From the NCBI GenBank assembly GCA_007922225.1, contig ML679960.1:7108844-7172843 (forward strand): a DNA stretch of 64,000 nucleotides, written 5' to 3'. A program made the position numbers and the translations under genes. The notes beneath the pieces are model-generated. The model worked only from the letters and a program-made list of their open reading frames with translations. It had not been told where the DNA came from and did no database searches. Positions 34,922 through 46,004 of this stretch are shown in pieces. This stretch comes from Emydura subglobosa (taxonomy: Eukaryota; Chordata; Testudines; Chelidae). Numbering within the stretch: the first letter of the stretch is position 1; each line of letters begins with the position of its first letter.

Positions 34922-35791
34922 GGTTTGTGGATTGGCTGGGCCCTTAGGACTTGCAGGTAATTATTTCAAATGACTCATCAGGCTCAGAGAGACAAAGTGT
35001 ACAGGGGCATTTTAGCCACCAGCCAGGTGAACAAGCCACTTCCAATTATTGGGATGAGCTACGCATTATTCTGCTTGCTGCTTTTAGCTATTTTCAGGCC
35101 TCTGCCGGAACTTAGCATAACTAGGCAAACTGGGAGAGCGGAGGTAGACAGTGAACACTTGAAGTGAGACTGGCTCTATGAGTTCTCTCTCTCTCTCTCT
35201 CTCTGAATATGCAGGGGCGAACATCTGAAAAATAGGAAGTCTGGATATATTTTAGAATTGTTGGTATGGGGAAATTTAGCTATTAGACTAACAGCTTAAA
35301 ACTGCTTGCTTAACAATCTTGTTTTTAGTGACATGTCTCTGTAATTCCTGCTTTTGCCCAGGGATTGATTTGTTTGTCAGCTATGTAACATTCTTTTGAT
35401 TGATGTTTCTCTAACTTTTGGGGTATAAGAAGGAGATAACGAGTCTGAGTCAGGCAGATTGCTTCCCGGACACATTTGGAAAGATCTCCAAGCAGAGATG
35501 GAAGGACCGGCCATCCAGAAATCTATGACTTATTCACCCAATTTGTGGGGGTAACTATCAAGTTTTGGGGTAGTCTAATACCTATTGTATGTGAATGTGC
35601 TTAAGACTAATATGTGGAGACTTCGGTAAAGGCATTCCAATGGGAATTGCTCGAGGCCAATAAAGTAAAGCTTTAAAGTTAAACGCACTTGGTTTTGACT
35701 TGTTTATGCCAGCCACGCAGCAGACGGAGGTACTGCATTTCCTTTGGTTTATTTCCTGATACCAACTCGCAGAGACTAAAAGTTACAGGTT
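34922..35791 (+). mobile_element. Solo-LTR candidate related to the one at 9.65 kb
   Basis: The 3' half has a good LTR layout: tataagaag at about 35424, aataaag at about 35661, then a segment ending ctgataccaactcg...agttaca at 35787. That end matches the end of the LTR at 10835 in sequence and spacing. A left boundary at 34926 (TGTGGATTGG) is proposed because ggtt stands on both sides (34922-34925, 35788-35791), but a 4-bp match is weak; the LTR may begin nearer 34725. A (CT)n run is at about 35184-35203. Confidence 0.5.
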
Positions 35792-35885
35792 TGAGGAACA
35801 CTGGGTAGCAAGCTAATATCTTTTATTGGACCAACTTCTGTTGATGAGAGAGACAAGTTTTCAAGCTTAAACAGAGCTCTGAGAA
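35792..35885. repeat. Conserved interspersed repeat fragment
   Basis: The motifs aatatcttttattggaccaa, cttctgttgatgagagagac and aagttttcaagctt are, in complement, a repeat I know to be frequent in turtle and crocodilian DNA. It directly follows the LTR candidate, which probably inserted into or beside it. Confidence 0.5.
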
Positions 35886-36289
35886 CACTCATCACCCCTG
35901 AGCATGTTTTGGCTGGCATCATTTAAAGGTTCAGCATCATGATCAGAGCATGTTATATATAAGCAGTGCAATGTTCTTTCCCTTCAATCTCCTCCTGGAC
36001 TTTAGGGGTGGATGAACTGATCTGGACAAAATTAATTACCCTAACCTTTGTCTAAAATTCAGAAAAAAACTTTTTTTAAAAAAAGTTAGTTTGCCAACTT
36101 CTGAATTCCTGATTCCAGAGAATACTAGTCAGTAGAACTGCAGAACTATTGCAATAAATGTTGTCCTTCAGTAGAGTATTTTCACCCCAACCAGGAACAA
36201 GCAGTCAGAACTGACATCTTGTGAAAAAATGATGCTGAAATAATTGTAGCCTAATTTTTCAAGCCCAAGAGTTACAGAGAGTTTATATA

Positions 36290-37140
36290 AGGTGTGATGC
36301 TGTCTGGATTAGGGGTTTATAATATTTATAATATAACATTTATAATATTATTTAATACCAATATTACAAAATCGCAAATGATTCTTACAAGGTATGCAAT
36401 GTCAGGTATCATTGGAAAGGTTATAATTGGCTAAGTACGATAACATTGTTTATGTGTATGTATCATCTTGGTATGGTAAATTATGGATATGTGGGATATA
36501 TCTGTATCCAAAAACATGTGCTGTGCAACTGGTTTACATCCCCCAGGCAGATTAGTGTCAGCATTGATGACTCATTGAGGGTCATCACCTGTATAATGAA
36601 CCCAGGGAGAGAGAAGCCAAGGTGGTGCCTGTGAGACATCAGGACATGTAGGGACATGGCTGTGGACAGGGGGACTGCAAGTGATTTTCCCTGCCCGTGT
36701 GTGTTTTTATAATAAACCTTTAGTTTTAGTTACTAAAGGATTGGCTGGCAATGTGGTATTTTGGGTAAGATCCAATTTATATTGATCTGGTAATATGGCT
36801 GACCCTTTGAAGATCAGGAGAACATTTTGGTAAAGGGAATACAGTTTTAATAACTTCTCTCTTTACTGGACCTAGACGCTGACTGGGAGCCAGACACTGA
36901 AATGCAATAAAGGGGATGTGTATTTCTTGTAGCTTCTTGATAACCGGTGTGGGAAATCAGGAGCACTTTTTGTGACTGGTTGGGGAATCTAACTTCAGTG
37001 TTACCCACCAGTTTTGGGGGAATATGCTCTCCTTTTGCAGCCTGCTCTGACCTTGGCATTTTCAGGTGGACTACCCTAAGAATGGATAGGTCACATAAGG
37101 TGTTCAGAGAAGTACCCAAACCCAAGCTGAACTAAATCTC
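36290..37140 (+). mobile_element. LTR-like block, limits unclear
   Basis: A polyadenylation-type ataataaac at about 36710 is followed by ttactaaaggattggctggc, tattttgggtaagatccaat and gatcaggagaac. I recall this arrangement from old retroviral LTRs of turtles, but the ends are not found and no duplication is visible. An AT-rich tandem (taatattta) lies at 36315-36360. Confidence 0.35.
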
Positions 37141-38730
37141 TGAACTTTTAAAGGTTCACTATGATATTTCATATTTGAGTGAGGGCCCTCCAGAGTGTGT
37201 GGCCAGAGCGGATTACACAGTTATCAGGAGGTAATAGTGACAGTAACATCAGGTAATATATAGTTACCGATGTGGTTTTCTTTTCCTTTGGTGGTTTTCA
37301 TATATTTACTTATAGTTCCAGATAAATGCTATGTGGTATTTCACTGAGCTGCGTAGCTAACTCCTGTCATAGTTCCATGTGGTGTTTCACAGGAGTTACA
37401 GCTAACTCTTGTCACTGTTGTATTAATATACAGAGCTTTGAAAGAATTACAGCTCACTTCCCAAGGCGGCATGACTGTTTAAAAAATGGTCAGTATTACT
37501 AGCCGATAGAAGTGATGTTGACATAAGTTCTCCAAACTGCTCAGCTGCTGCTGTGCTGTTCTCTGTTATTTGAATAGCAACTGTTGCATATTTAGTTATT
37601 CCAAGTTGGCCGCAGCAGATTGCTGAGAAAACCTCACAGAAATCTGAATGCACATAGCTTTTACATAGGAGTCAAGACAGCACTGTGCAATGATGTTTCC
37701 CTTTTACCAGTTGTTGGACCATAGAAAGGCAGTTATCATTGTCCCTTGAGCAGTTTGTGTGGTGTGTAATTCAGTGAGTGGGAATGCATGCTGAAAGTTA
37801 ATAAAATAGGTCAGTGTTTTTGCATGGGTTTAATTTCCTTCCTCTGAGGATGTAGCTGTCTATTAATTTGAATGTACGCTTTTAGATTCTCTCTGTATTA
37901 CTTCCCTTCCCTTCCCCTTATATCCGTTCAGCATGTTGTGCAGATTCCCCAACTGTGTTCCTATGCTCCCAGAGAGTGCTTGTCACCACTAGGAGCACAT
38001 GTAGCAAGAGACTGATTAGTATTGACCGCAGGTAACAGTTGGTGCAGCACAGCCGCTGTGGAGGCCTTGACAGTTCCATGACCCTCATTTCTCCACCGTC
38101 CCCTCCCTCCCTCTAACTCCCGCCTGTTCTGCTACTCGAACAAAACATCACATCAGCATTGTTTACTGCAGGAACTCAGCCAAGGAAGTCATAAGAAGAC
38201 AATAGACATATAACCTGATAACCTTGTTAGCTGGATTGAATCAGAGCTTTTAACAAGGAGAAGAGTTTAGTGAAGTGGAATAAAACTATTACAATATTTG
38301 TTGTCAATGGCTTTTCAGCTTTGTCTTTGAAAAAGTAGCATTTCTTGTGCTTTTCTTTAAGATTAAAGCGAGGCTCAAGGACACTAAACAAAATGACATG
38401 TACAAGGTCAGGCATGACTAGAGGAAAAAAATTTTAAAAAACCACAACAAATATTAACTGGGACAGGCATACAGAGTATACAAATTGCAGACAACGCCAC
38501 TACATAAAATGTTCTGAATTTCAAAGTCACTGCAAGAAAAACCAACATATAACGTGCTCTGCCTTATTTTCTTAGGGCTAAACCAGGGCCATGGAAGAGG
38601 GGAGGGTGTCAAAGGGATCCACAAGAACCAGGCTGGGGCCCATAAAAGGCCCTTTTAAAAACAAAAAAAACAAAAAAAACTTCTCACTGCTTCCTTCCAT
38701 TTATAGGGCCCCTGCCTTCTCTGTTTTATG
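37141..38730. other. Non-coding stretch
   Basis: No gene or recognised repeat; frames on both strands are short and without motif. Confidence 0.5.
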
Positions 38731-38847
38731 CCTCAGATGGACCATCCAGGGTCCCATTTACTGCCTGATTAGTGCCCCAAATGGTGTACTCAGGGCTGCA
38801 TTTATTGTCCCAAATGGACCATGAGGGGCTCCATTTAATGCTTTGTT
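38731..38847 (+). repeat. Three decayed tandem units
   Basis: Units at 38731-38774, 38775-38807 and 38808-38847 share ccaaatgg..c.cagggc..catttat. They are 33-44 bases long and moderately diverged. Location just before a hAT transposase relic may be meaningful, for example as subterminal repeats. Confidence 0.6.
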
Positions 38848-38889
38848 GATGTTCTTGATATCCACAGCAAACCAGGGGAGGGTATTACA

Positions 38890-40095
38890 GAGATGATTCT
38901 AGAGAAGGTGAAAAAATTATTATTTAGAGATGGCTGACTGCAGGGAACAAAACTATGACAATGGAACTAACATGACTGTGGCACACAAAAATGTTCAAAT
39001 TTGGCAGATAAATCAATACACTCTTTCATCCCATGTCCTGCCCATTCACTGAATCTTGTTGGAGAAGCTGCTGCAATGGTGGTTCCCTGAGTTGTTCTGG
39101 TTTGTGGAGTTGTTGAGATTGTATTCCCTATGTTTTGCTTCTACTAGTAATTGAAAATGCAAATTAACATTACATTAAAATGCCAAAGCATAACAAGATA
39201 ACCAGCAAGGATGGGGGCAATCCATCCACTACAAAACTGAGTTGAGATTTAGTCTTATTCCGGAACTTAACTTGGAAGCTGATAGCTTGCACACAAACTT
39301 TTCAGAGTTTTTGTTTCTTGTTTTTCTAGGATAGTGTCCCATAACGTCTACAAAAAAAAATAAACAATGTGAGCAAAAAAATTGTAAGGTCTGGATCCTG
39401 ACACTCAAACAGCTCACAATTTACTTGGAGGCCTTCAAGAAACTTGATCAAAATTATTGTCTTCTGGGTACATTGAATATAAGGAAGAAGCTTCTTCACA
39501 GGTTGAAACATTAGGAATGTCCATGCAGTGCAAAAAGGAGGTATCCTGAGGGGGCGGGGAAGAAATACCAGGTGAACTTGCAACAGACAAAGGGTTATCA
39601 GATTCCAAAAGTTTTTGAATATGAGATTTTCAACCCCATCTTAGACACAAAATTAACACAGTTGTATGATAAGATGGATAAGTACAATGGAGTCAGGGAA
39701 AGGTTTGCTTTTTTGATGGGCAGAGAAACTGAAAAACCTCAGCAGCAAAGACCTTAAAAGCCATGCTCAAAACTTAAGAAGAAGCTACTCTGAGGATTTA
39801 AACTCTGATAGTGTTGAGAACAAAACTGAGCTCTTCACCAGTTTTTACAAGCAAATTTTTAAGGATGACATGCAAATAAAGGTGCCTATTGATCGCCTTA
39901 GCTACATTCACAAAAGACCTTTCGAAGTGAGCCTCCCTAATGCAGAAACACTATTTTTTGCTGTCTTCCTGTAACAGTGGCTGCTGATGAAAGGAGTTTC
40001 AGAAAGCTAAAATTAATCAAGACCTACATAAGTACATCTATGTTTAACGATCTGGCAGTTATTACTAAGTTAGAGAATTTAGAAGCAAGGTAGAC
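38890..40095 (+). pseudogene. hAT-superfamily transposase relic
   Basis: Fragments of a transposase appear in order and on one strand, in shifting frames. CREQNYDNGTNMT (from 38939) corresponds to the CRGQGYDNGANM motif that holds a catalytic-core Asp. FIPCPAHSLNLVGEAA (near 39030-39080) corresponds to the FVPCAAHSLNLVG motif. FEYEIFNPILDTKL...RFAFL (39620-39710) lies in the insertion region. VTVAADERSFRKLKLIKTYI with KLENLEA near 40000-40090 is the C-terminal dimerisation region. The stop near 40092 fits the normal end. Frameshifts and stops between the parts make it inactive. The type resembles the ZMYM/DUF4371-like hAT lineage. Terminal inverted repeats were not found. Confidence 0.75.
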
Positions 40096-41395
40096 AGACA
40101 GAGATTGAGATTGCTTCAGAGAAGGCTAGGAATGTCCCTTTCTAAAAGTATTTAGTAGTGAGTGCTGGGGGTTTGTGGCCAGGGGGCAGATATGAATCTT
40201 TGAACTGGGCCTGGAAAACCCTTGGCACGTCACTGGGCTAAATTGTGGCTTTACCAAAAACCTTAATGGGCAGTGTGTTACATGCACTGACCTAGGAGCA
40301 GATCTGAAGCCATATTGTGACTGTCTCATAATATGGTCTCTGATTCCCACTGTGTTCTCAGGGAGGCTGGGAGCAATCTGCCTCAGCTATATGCCTACTT
40401 AAGTGTACATCCCCCTCCATGCCAGCTCATCTATGCCAGCTGGTACATTGTAGGAGGAGAGGCTAAATCAAAGGTTCCATCCATCCTCTGCCACTGCCTG
40501 CCCACTTTCCCCATGGAGATTAGCATCACTGCAGAGGCTGTCCTCCCCATGATAATGGATAGCCCATGAAGAGGATTCAGAGGGGGAAACTCATACCATA
40601 TTAGTGCCCAGGTGCATGGGATGGATGACTAGCTTGTCCTTTATCATTTCAAATTAATCATCAGATTTACTATTTCATATCTCAGAACTACCTCTAATTA
40701 ATTAATATTCATCACATAAAGAATCTGAACATTGAGGTTTATTCATACAACATACTGTCTGACAAATAATTTTTTGAATCTGACCAACTCTACTGAGAAA
40801 AAAATATGTATTTTCTTTCTTGTCTGTATCTTAATTTCTCTCCTTCCAGCACTTAACCATGTCATTTGTAAAGCAGGCTGGGATAAAGTTTAATAAAGGC
40901 ATTATACAAAAAAAAAATACAATTATTAATAAATAGGAATGGAGAATTTATTATTTGGGGTCCTGACCTTTCCCTAAAGAAATAAAATTCTCAGGGGGAA
41001 CAAATGCCATTTTAATCTTACCATTTTCCAGCTGCTAGGAGCAATCATGTTGTGGTGCACTGCATATTTCAGTAGGTTGTTGTTTTTTTTTTTAATTAAG
41101 GGAATGAAAAATAAATGAAATTGTTATTTTACTTTTAGATGAGAAAAGAAGGGTAAATGTATGAGATGTAAATAACGGGAAAAAGATGTTACAACCAAAA
41201 TTTGCTTTTCATTCAATATCTTTGAAAGTGGCCCTAATGCTAAAGATGCAACATTACAGTGGGAATTACTAAGTGCCAGTCACCTTTGAAAAAATCAAGC
41301 CACTTTTTAGCTGTCTAAATATGGATTTATAAGCCTAATTCCAGGCATCCATTTTGAAAATGTTGGCCCATCTTGTTCATAAAAAAAGTGCTGAA
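40096..41395. other. Non-coding stretch
   Basis: No gene or recognised repeat. Short A- and T-runs at 40908-40916 and 41083-41092. Confidence 0.5.
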
Positions 41396-41399
41396 TACA

Positions 41400-42345
41400 A
41401 AGTTTCCTTGTTATCATATTGTTTGTTTATACTGCATACAAGCAGTATTACTTACATCCTTTCCATGCCAGTGTGGGCACAAAGGGCAGAAACCACTTTC
41501 ATCCATTCCTGTATATCATATGCTGCTCCTTCCATTTGCTATATGGTGCTGAGATCCACTCTTCTGCCCTTCATGCTAACCATTCTTAGGTCTTCTCGTG
41601 GGTACCTTCATTTCCTCACACCAGTTGGTTTCCACTTGACAGTTTCATGGGGGAATCTGGGTGTTGCCATCCAGAGTACTTACCCCAAATATGTCCAGCG
41701 CTTCCTTCTGATTCTGGTGGAAATGAGCTGCTGGTTGGTGATTTCTCAGTTCTCTGAACTGGTTATGAAATATTTCCAACCAATGCTCAGAATGTTTCAT
41801 AAGCACTTATTTTCAAAGGTGTCTAGTTTTCTGTCTCATGTTTTAGTGGTTCTCCAGCTCTCACAGCCATATGTTAACATCAAGATTATTTTTCACTGAA
41901 AATTCTCAGTTTTGTTCTGGACTGTATATTTTTAGTTCCATACATTGCTGAGTTTAGTGAATGCTGTGGATGCCTCTTATATTTAGTGTCACTTCCCTTT
42001 TGAAGTCTCTGTTGGCGAATATGGTGCTATCTGGGTAGATGAACTGTTCTACTGTCTTGATATTTTTGCCTTCTAATGTGATGTTATTGCTTGACATCTG
42101 GTTTTCAAGGAAGTTTGTTGTAGCATAAGTAATTGAACCCCACTTAGCCTGCTATTTTTGCCAAGCTGCCGGTCTTTGTAACTTTTTGAGGTTGTTGCTC
42201 AGTAGTATAATATCGTCAACAAAGTTTGTCTTCTAGGCATTTGCCAAAAATCCATGCTACACTAAAGTTTGTGTTGCTAATACACTTCTTCATTATCCAG
42301 TCTATGGCAATGCCAAACAGGGGTGTTACCAAAATGATCAGAAAA
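41400..42345 (-). pseudogene. RTE-like LINE, second half of reverse transcriptase
   Basis: The minus strand reads, in order: PLFGIAIDWIMKK (about 42335-42295), FVDDIILLSNNLKKLQ with the catalytic DD pair intact (from 42223), LTYGCESWRTTKT (about 41880), then IRRKRWTYLG and ETVKWKPTGVRK near 41700-41610. These are the reverse transcriptase box and the C-terminal signature (YGCETW..TK, IRRRRWRWIGH) of RTE-like LINEs. Stops remain between blocks. A 181-codon frame on the plus strand (41354-41899) is its complement and not a gene. Confidence 0.75.
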
Positions 42346-43008
42346 TCAAATATAGCACAGACCCCACGTCCCCACCCAGAGCCAATGGACCTTTACTCAC
42401 TCCCAACTCAAATAGATAACAAATCCAAATTTATATTAGGACCTCGTCATGTTCGCCCTCATTGGCATCTCTCATCCAAGAACTCATGTGTCTTTACAAT
42501 ACTTAAATACTGAAGTCCCAACCAATCAAAAGATTTTCTTTTTCCACCTTTGCACTCTCTATGCTAGTTTGCACACAGAATCTTGATGTTATACACATGG
42601 CACTACAGTTTCTTTACACCTGACACTACAGTTGTGCACATGACATCTAAGAGTTTTGCACATGGTAGGAAAGGTTCACAGGTCCTATGCCTTGGTCTAC
42701 CAATATGAAGGCATACAAAAGGAAATACCAATTCAAACTTTACTGTCAACCAAGGTTGATTTGTTAGGGGTACCCAAAAGCTATTAAAATCAGGTAATGG
42801 GAGATAAAATGAAGCCCTCTTTTACATCAGTGTCCACATTGAACCACTCTGTTGTTCAGTTGTTCACCCTTACAGAGTTGTATATTCATCTCTTTCTAGA
42901 GGAAGTGGTTTTTAGTGGGGAGAAAGAAAACCGATGTATCATCTTTGTAAGTGTAATATGTGAATGTTGCCTATGACAAATAAATATTAAAGCCAAATGA
43001 AGAGATTC
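42346..43008. other. Non-coding stretch
   Basis: No gene or repeat recognised; it separates the RTE relic from copy B. Confidence 0.45.
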
Positions 43009-43314
43009 TGCCGTGTAGAAGATCCCATGTAGGGGACGGCGCCATTGGCTCTCCTTCTGCGTCAATCTCAGAGGGATGCCTCACCTCCTGGCACCTACGC
43101 CCTTTGGGAAGTCCGAATTAAAGGGCTGCCTCTGGCCCTCAGTAGGGTGAACCTTGGTTTCAGCCACTTCTTGGGGGGGGGGATAGCCTCTTGCCCCACG
43201 GGGCGTGCCAGCCGTCTATGACCCGGCCCTCAGCCTGGGATGGGATGGGACGGCAGTGGGAGACAGCCCTCAGCGGGGTGAGGGAGCAAGCTAGAGCTTA
43301 GCATCTTTGGAGGG

Positions 43315-43560
43315 CAGTCTCGAGCCCAGGGCAGGGCGAGTCAGCAGTCTATCGCCTAGCCCCTCTGGAGGGCAGGCAGGCAGACAAACAAACGCAGGCT
43401 CGAGCCCTTGGCAGGGCGAGAAGTAGTCTATAGCCCGAGCGGGTGAGGAAATTGTCCAAGGCCCAGACCCTTAGGCAGGGCAGGGCAGATGGATGGCAGT
43501 CTCTAGCTCATAGCAGGGGGAGTAAGTAGACTAAACTCGGCCTTCGCTAGGGCGTGGCAG
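43315..43560 (-). repeat. Decayed tandem units in copy B
   Basis: The theme gctcgagccc..ggcagggcgag followed by agtctat recurs about every 60-80 bases (43319, 43398, 43458 and weaker copies to about 43560). Copy C holds fewer such units and copy A holds the 41-base array at the matching place, so this part of the element is prone to expansion. Confidence 0.65.
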
Positions 43561-43942
43561 GCAGTAAGGAACAGGCTCTGGTGCTCAACGGGGCATCCAC
43601 CCCAGCTCAGGTAGGGAAGTGGGGTGGGGGACACAGGCCCACCCGATTCCACTGCATCCCAGCCCAGGGCTCTGTCAGTGACAGCGTGTCCCGTCACTGG
43701 GTCAGCGGGGCTCCGGGCAAAATGCACCGACTCACAGCGAGTATCATCTCATCTGGACTGTAGTCAGCTTCCTGGGCTTCTTCCTCCCACCCTCTCTCTA
43801 GAGTACCTGGGCTAGTTGTCTCCCTCTGGGTCGCTGGGGTAGATGGTGTGCAGGATTCATAAGAGTCCCTCACCGTTGTTACCTAGCAGCTCTGTGTTCT
43901 TGGGGAACCAGGGCGCAAAACCCCAATTGCTCACCTGAATAC

Positions 43943-43978
43943 CCCCCCCACCACCACCATCACCACCACCACCCCCCA
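43943..43978. repeat. C-rich / (ACC)n microsatellite
   Basis: A run of C followed by repeats of acc with one atc, then another C-run. Confidence 0.9.
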
Positions 43979-44623
43979 GCAGGCTGCTTGAACCAGAAAT
44001 CAAAGACATTCTCAATATGAAAAGGCAGGAGACACAACTGAAACCCTCCCATCAAGGGTGAGACAACTCCCCATGCCTCATAAGCATCTCAGTTAGCACA
44101 TGAATGGAGAACAGAAGCTTCATCTACATCGAAGATGGAACACGCACAGAATTCTGGGATTGGTACCGCAAGGAACGCACTGAACTCTGGGATTGCTGAA
44201 GCAGGGAAGCACTGCATGTTGGGAAATCCCTGCTCTTGATGTAAATGAACTATCACCTGTACACATCCAGCTCCGCAGTTATCAGACCATTCTAGGTATT
44301 GATATGCAAAACACTATATCCTGGTTGCTTTGTGAGCTCTCTCTGAAGGAAGGATGCCCTTCCAAGAATGATCAGCTCCTTTCGTATCCATAAACAAACC
44401 TGGGATCTACAAAAAACCCCTATCAGAAATCAAATGGTTGTTCTGATGCTTGGATCCAAACTCTGCATCAGTTCCACTGTAACCTATCTTCTCTTCCTGA
44501 CTGATCGTGTTGGGGGCTCTGCCAGACTCAAAGCCCTCCAGACCCTGAACTGACAAGCCTGTTCCTGGGAACCTCTGAACTGCAAGGAGTGGTGAGATCA
44601 ACCCCCTCCTTCTTCCCCCAACA

Positions 44624-44658
44624 CAACTGATCTCTCTCTCTCTTTCTCTCTCTCAGTC
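44624..44658. repeat. (TC)n microsatellite
   Basis: Nearly pure tc repeat with one ttt interruption, inside the nested insertion. Confidence 0.9.
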
Positions 44659-44838
44659 CAGGTATAACTTTCTACTTTTGTAATTAAACCTGGGATAGCT
44701 TTTTCCAATACCCCAATTGTAATTGTGTAGTATTGTAAGTGTTTGATTGTTTTTCTCTCCTTGCATGGTATTACTATTAGTATCATAAATTTTATATATC
44801 TAACAATAAAATAACTGTTATAATTAAGCTGGTTGCCA

Positions 44839-44839
<1 letters not shown>

Positions 44840-44877
<38 letters not shown>
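44840..44877. repeat. (TC)n microsatellite
   Basis: About 18 uninterrupted tc units. The minus-strand frame crossing it (44598-44930), with an RE-repeat, is a by-product of the microsatellite. Confidence 0.9.
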
Positions 44878-44879
<2 letters not shown>

Positions 44880-45027
44880 AACTTTATTTTCTTCCTTTGT
44901 GTCCTTGGTCCCTATCTTGCTCTGTAGCAATGCTTCTTTTATCTAAGCCAAAGATCTCTGGAGTGCCCAAAAATCCTATGGGGTTTGCTCATCAAGGGGG
45001 TTACTGCTAGAACAATTGTGGTGTAAA

Positions 45028-45313
45028 GGGGCATATGAAGGGGACAGCCAGGAAGTGCTACTCTGCCTAGCCTATGGGATCCAGGGGCAAATGAGGGTGC
45101 AGCTCAAGTGCTGTTTGACCCAGCCTGATTGATTCCAAGGGGCAATTAAGGGGAGTAGCCAAAATGGTGCTGTTTGGACCCAGCCTGCTCTATTCTGGTG
45201 TGTTGCACAGGGGCATATAAGGGTAGCCACTGAGAGTGTGGTGTCACCCAGCCTGCTGAGTTCAAGGACATATAAGGGGTCAGCTGAGAGTGCTGATAGC
45301 CCGGTCTGATCAG
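45028..45313 (+). repeat. Five tandem units with TATA-like cores in the nested LTR
   Basis: Units start ggggcatatgaag, ggggcaaatgagg, ggggcaattaagg, ggggcatataagg and ggacatataagg, and most continue with an agcc..., a gtgct and a cccagcctg(at/ct) motif. Unit length is 48-71 bases. The last two contain tataagg, so they could act as promoters if the LTR reads rightward. Diverged tandem units of this kind are usual in U3 regions. Confidence 0.75.
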
Positions 45314-46004
45314 ACGCACTAAGTTGAGCTGAACTGTGTGTGTGGGGGGGGGTTTGAATCTGGTGCTGAAGGAACCCAGCCCTGAAAACCTTAGGTCCTG
45401 CAGGATAGCTCCATTGGGAGGGGGCTTGTAGCCCTATAAACACACAAGTAACACAAGCATTACATTAGTAGAATCACACCCCTAGAATCACACCCCCCTT
45501 CCAGGAAGGTAATCCTAATAAATGAGCATACCCCAAGGTGAAGGGCAAATCTGGTAACACCGTCAACTGGTGGCAGGTCTGGAAACTGTGCAGGGTCCTC
45601 TGTGGAGGACAGTTCCTCTAAGTCCTCAGGCTCCCAGGGAGCTCTGGCAGGTCCTCAGGATCCCCGGCAGTAGGCAGCTCCAGCAGGCCTTCCTTCAGAT
45701 CGTAGGATCCAGGGGTCTCCCTCCAGTCGTACAGTTCAGGCAGCTCCTCCAGATCCACAAGGTCCCACGCCGTGGGTGGATCCAGCAGTTTCTCCTCTGG
45801 GTTGACGTTGGGTGTGACTCTAGGCTCAAGCACCAAGGGAGAGGCGTCCTTCTCCCTTGGCTTCTGAACCCTGACTGAGAGAACAGGACTGAGAGAACAG
45901 GCCTTCCGGTCAGGTGTTGCCTTCCTGGGTTCCCACCCTCAGGGGGTTTGGCTCTCCCTCTGCGTCAATCTCAGAGGGAGGCCACACCTCCCGGCTACAT
46001 GCCA

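Larger units (their letters stand above)
43873..45563. mobile_element. Nested insertion, solo-LTR candidate, 1.68 kb
   Basis: The insertion is 43877-45559. It begins TGTTACCTAG and ends CTGGTAACA, an inverted repeat with TG...CA termini, and the 4-bp target ccgt stands on both sides (43873-43876, 45560-45563). The unbroken target is recoverable by comparison with copy C, which makes both boundaries secure. Inside are a C-rich and (ACC)n tract (43943-43978), two (TC)n runs, an aataaa near 44804, and a five-unit tandem repeat. No coding domains are seen. Form and 4-bp duplication suggest a solo LTR of an endogenous retrovirus; its strand is not settled. Confidence 0.7.
43812..45870 (-). pseudogene. 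Acidic LEELP-repeat gene of copy B, interrupted
   Basis: The readable part is 45836-45618 (minus): it contains NPEEKLLDPP, DLEELPELY, LLELPTAGDPEDLPELP. A small deletion then throws it out of frame. The tail continues left of the nested insertion, which cuts the gene within the tail region, and a stop equivalent to that of copy C lies near 43812. So this copy carries at least one frameshift and a 1.68-kb interruption. It is the orthologous position of the frame in copy A and of the pseudogene in copy C. Confidence 0.6.
43009..46004 (-). mobile_element. LTR-like element, copy B, split by a nested insertion
   Basis: On the minus strand the element starts TGTAGCCGGGAGG at 45999 and ends TTCTACA at 43014. 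Flanks are tgccg (43009-43013) and tgcca (46000-46004), a 5-bp duplication with one change. Removing the nested 1.68-kb insertion leaves about 1.3 kb. The near-terminal 42-base block ggaggtgtggcctccctctg... is present at both ends, as in copy C, to which B is clearly closer than to A. B has an expanded internal tandem region and has lost the TATA-box segment seen in C. The acidic frame is split by the insertion. Confidence 0.75.

Noticed and set aside
41354..41899. 181-codon plus-strand frame, the second longest in the window
   Set aside because: It is the complement of the RTE-like relic, whose motifs read on the minus strand.
44598..44930. 110-codon minus-strand frame with Arg-Glu repeats
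   Set aside because: The repeat is a translation of the (TC)n microsatellites.
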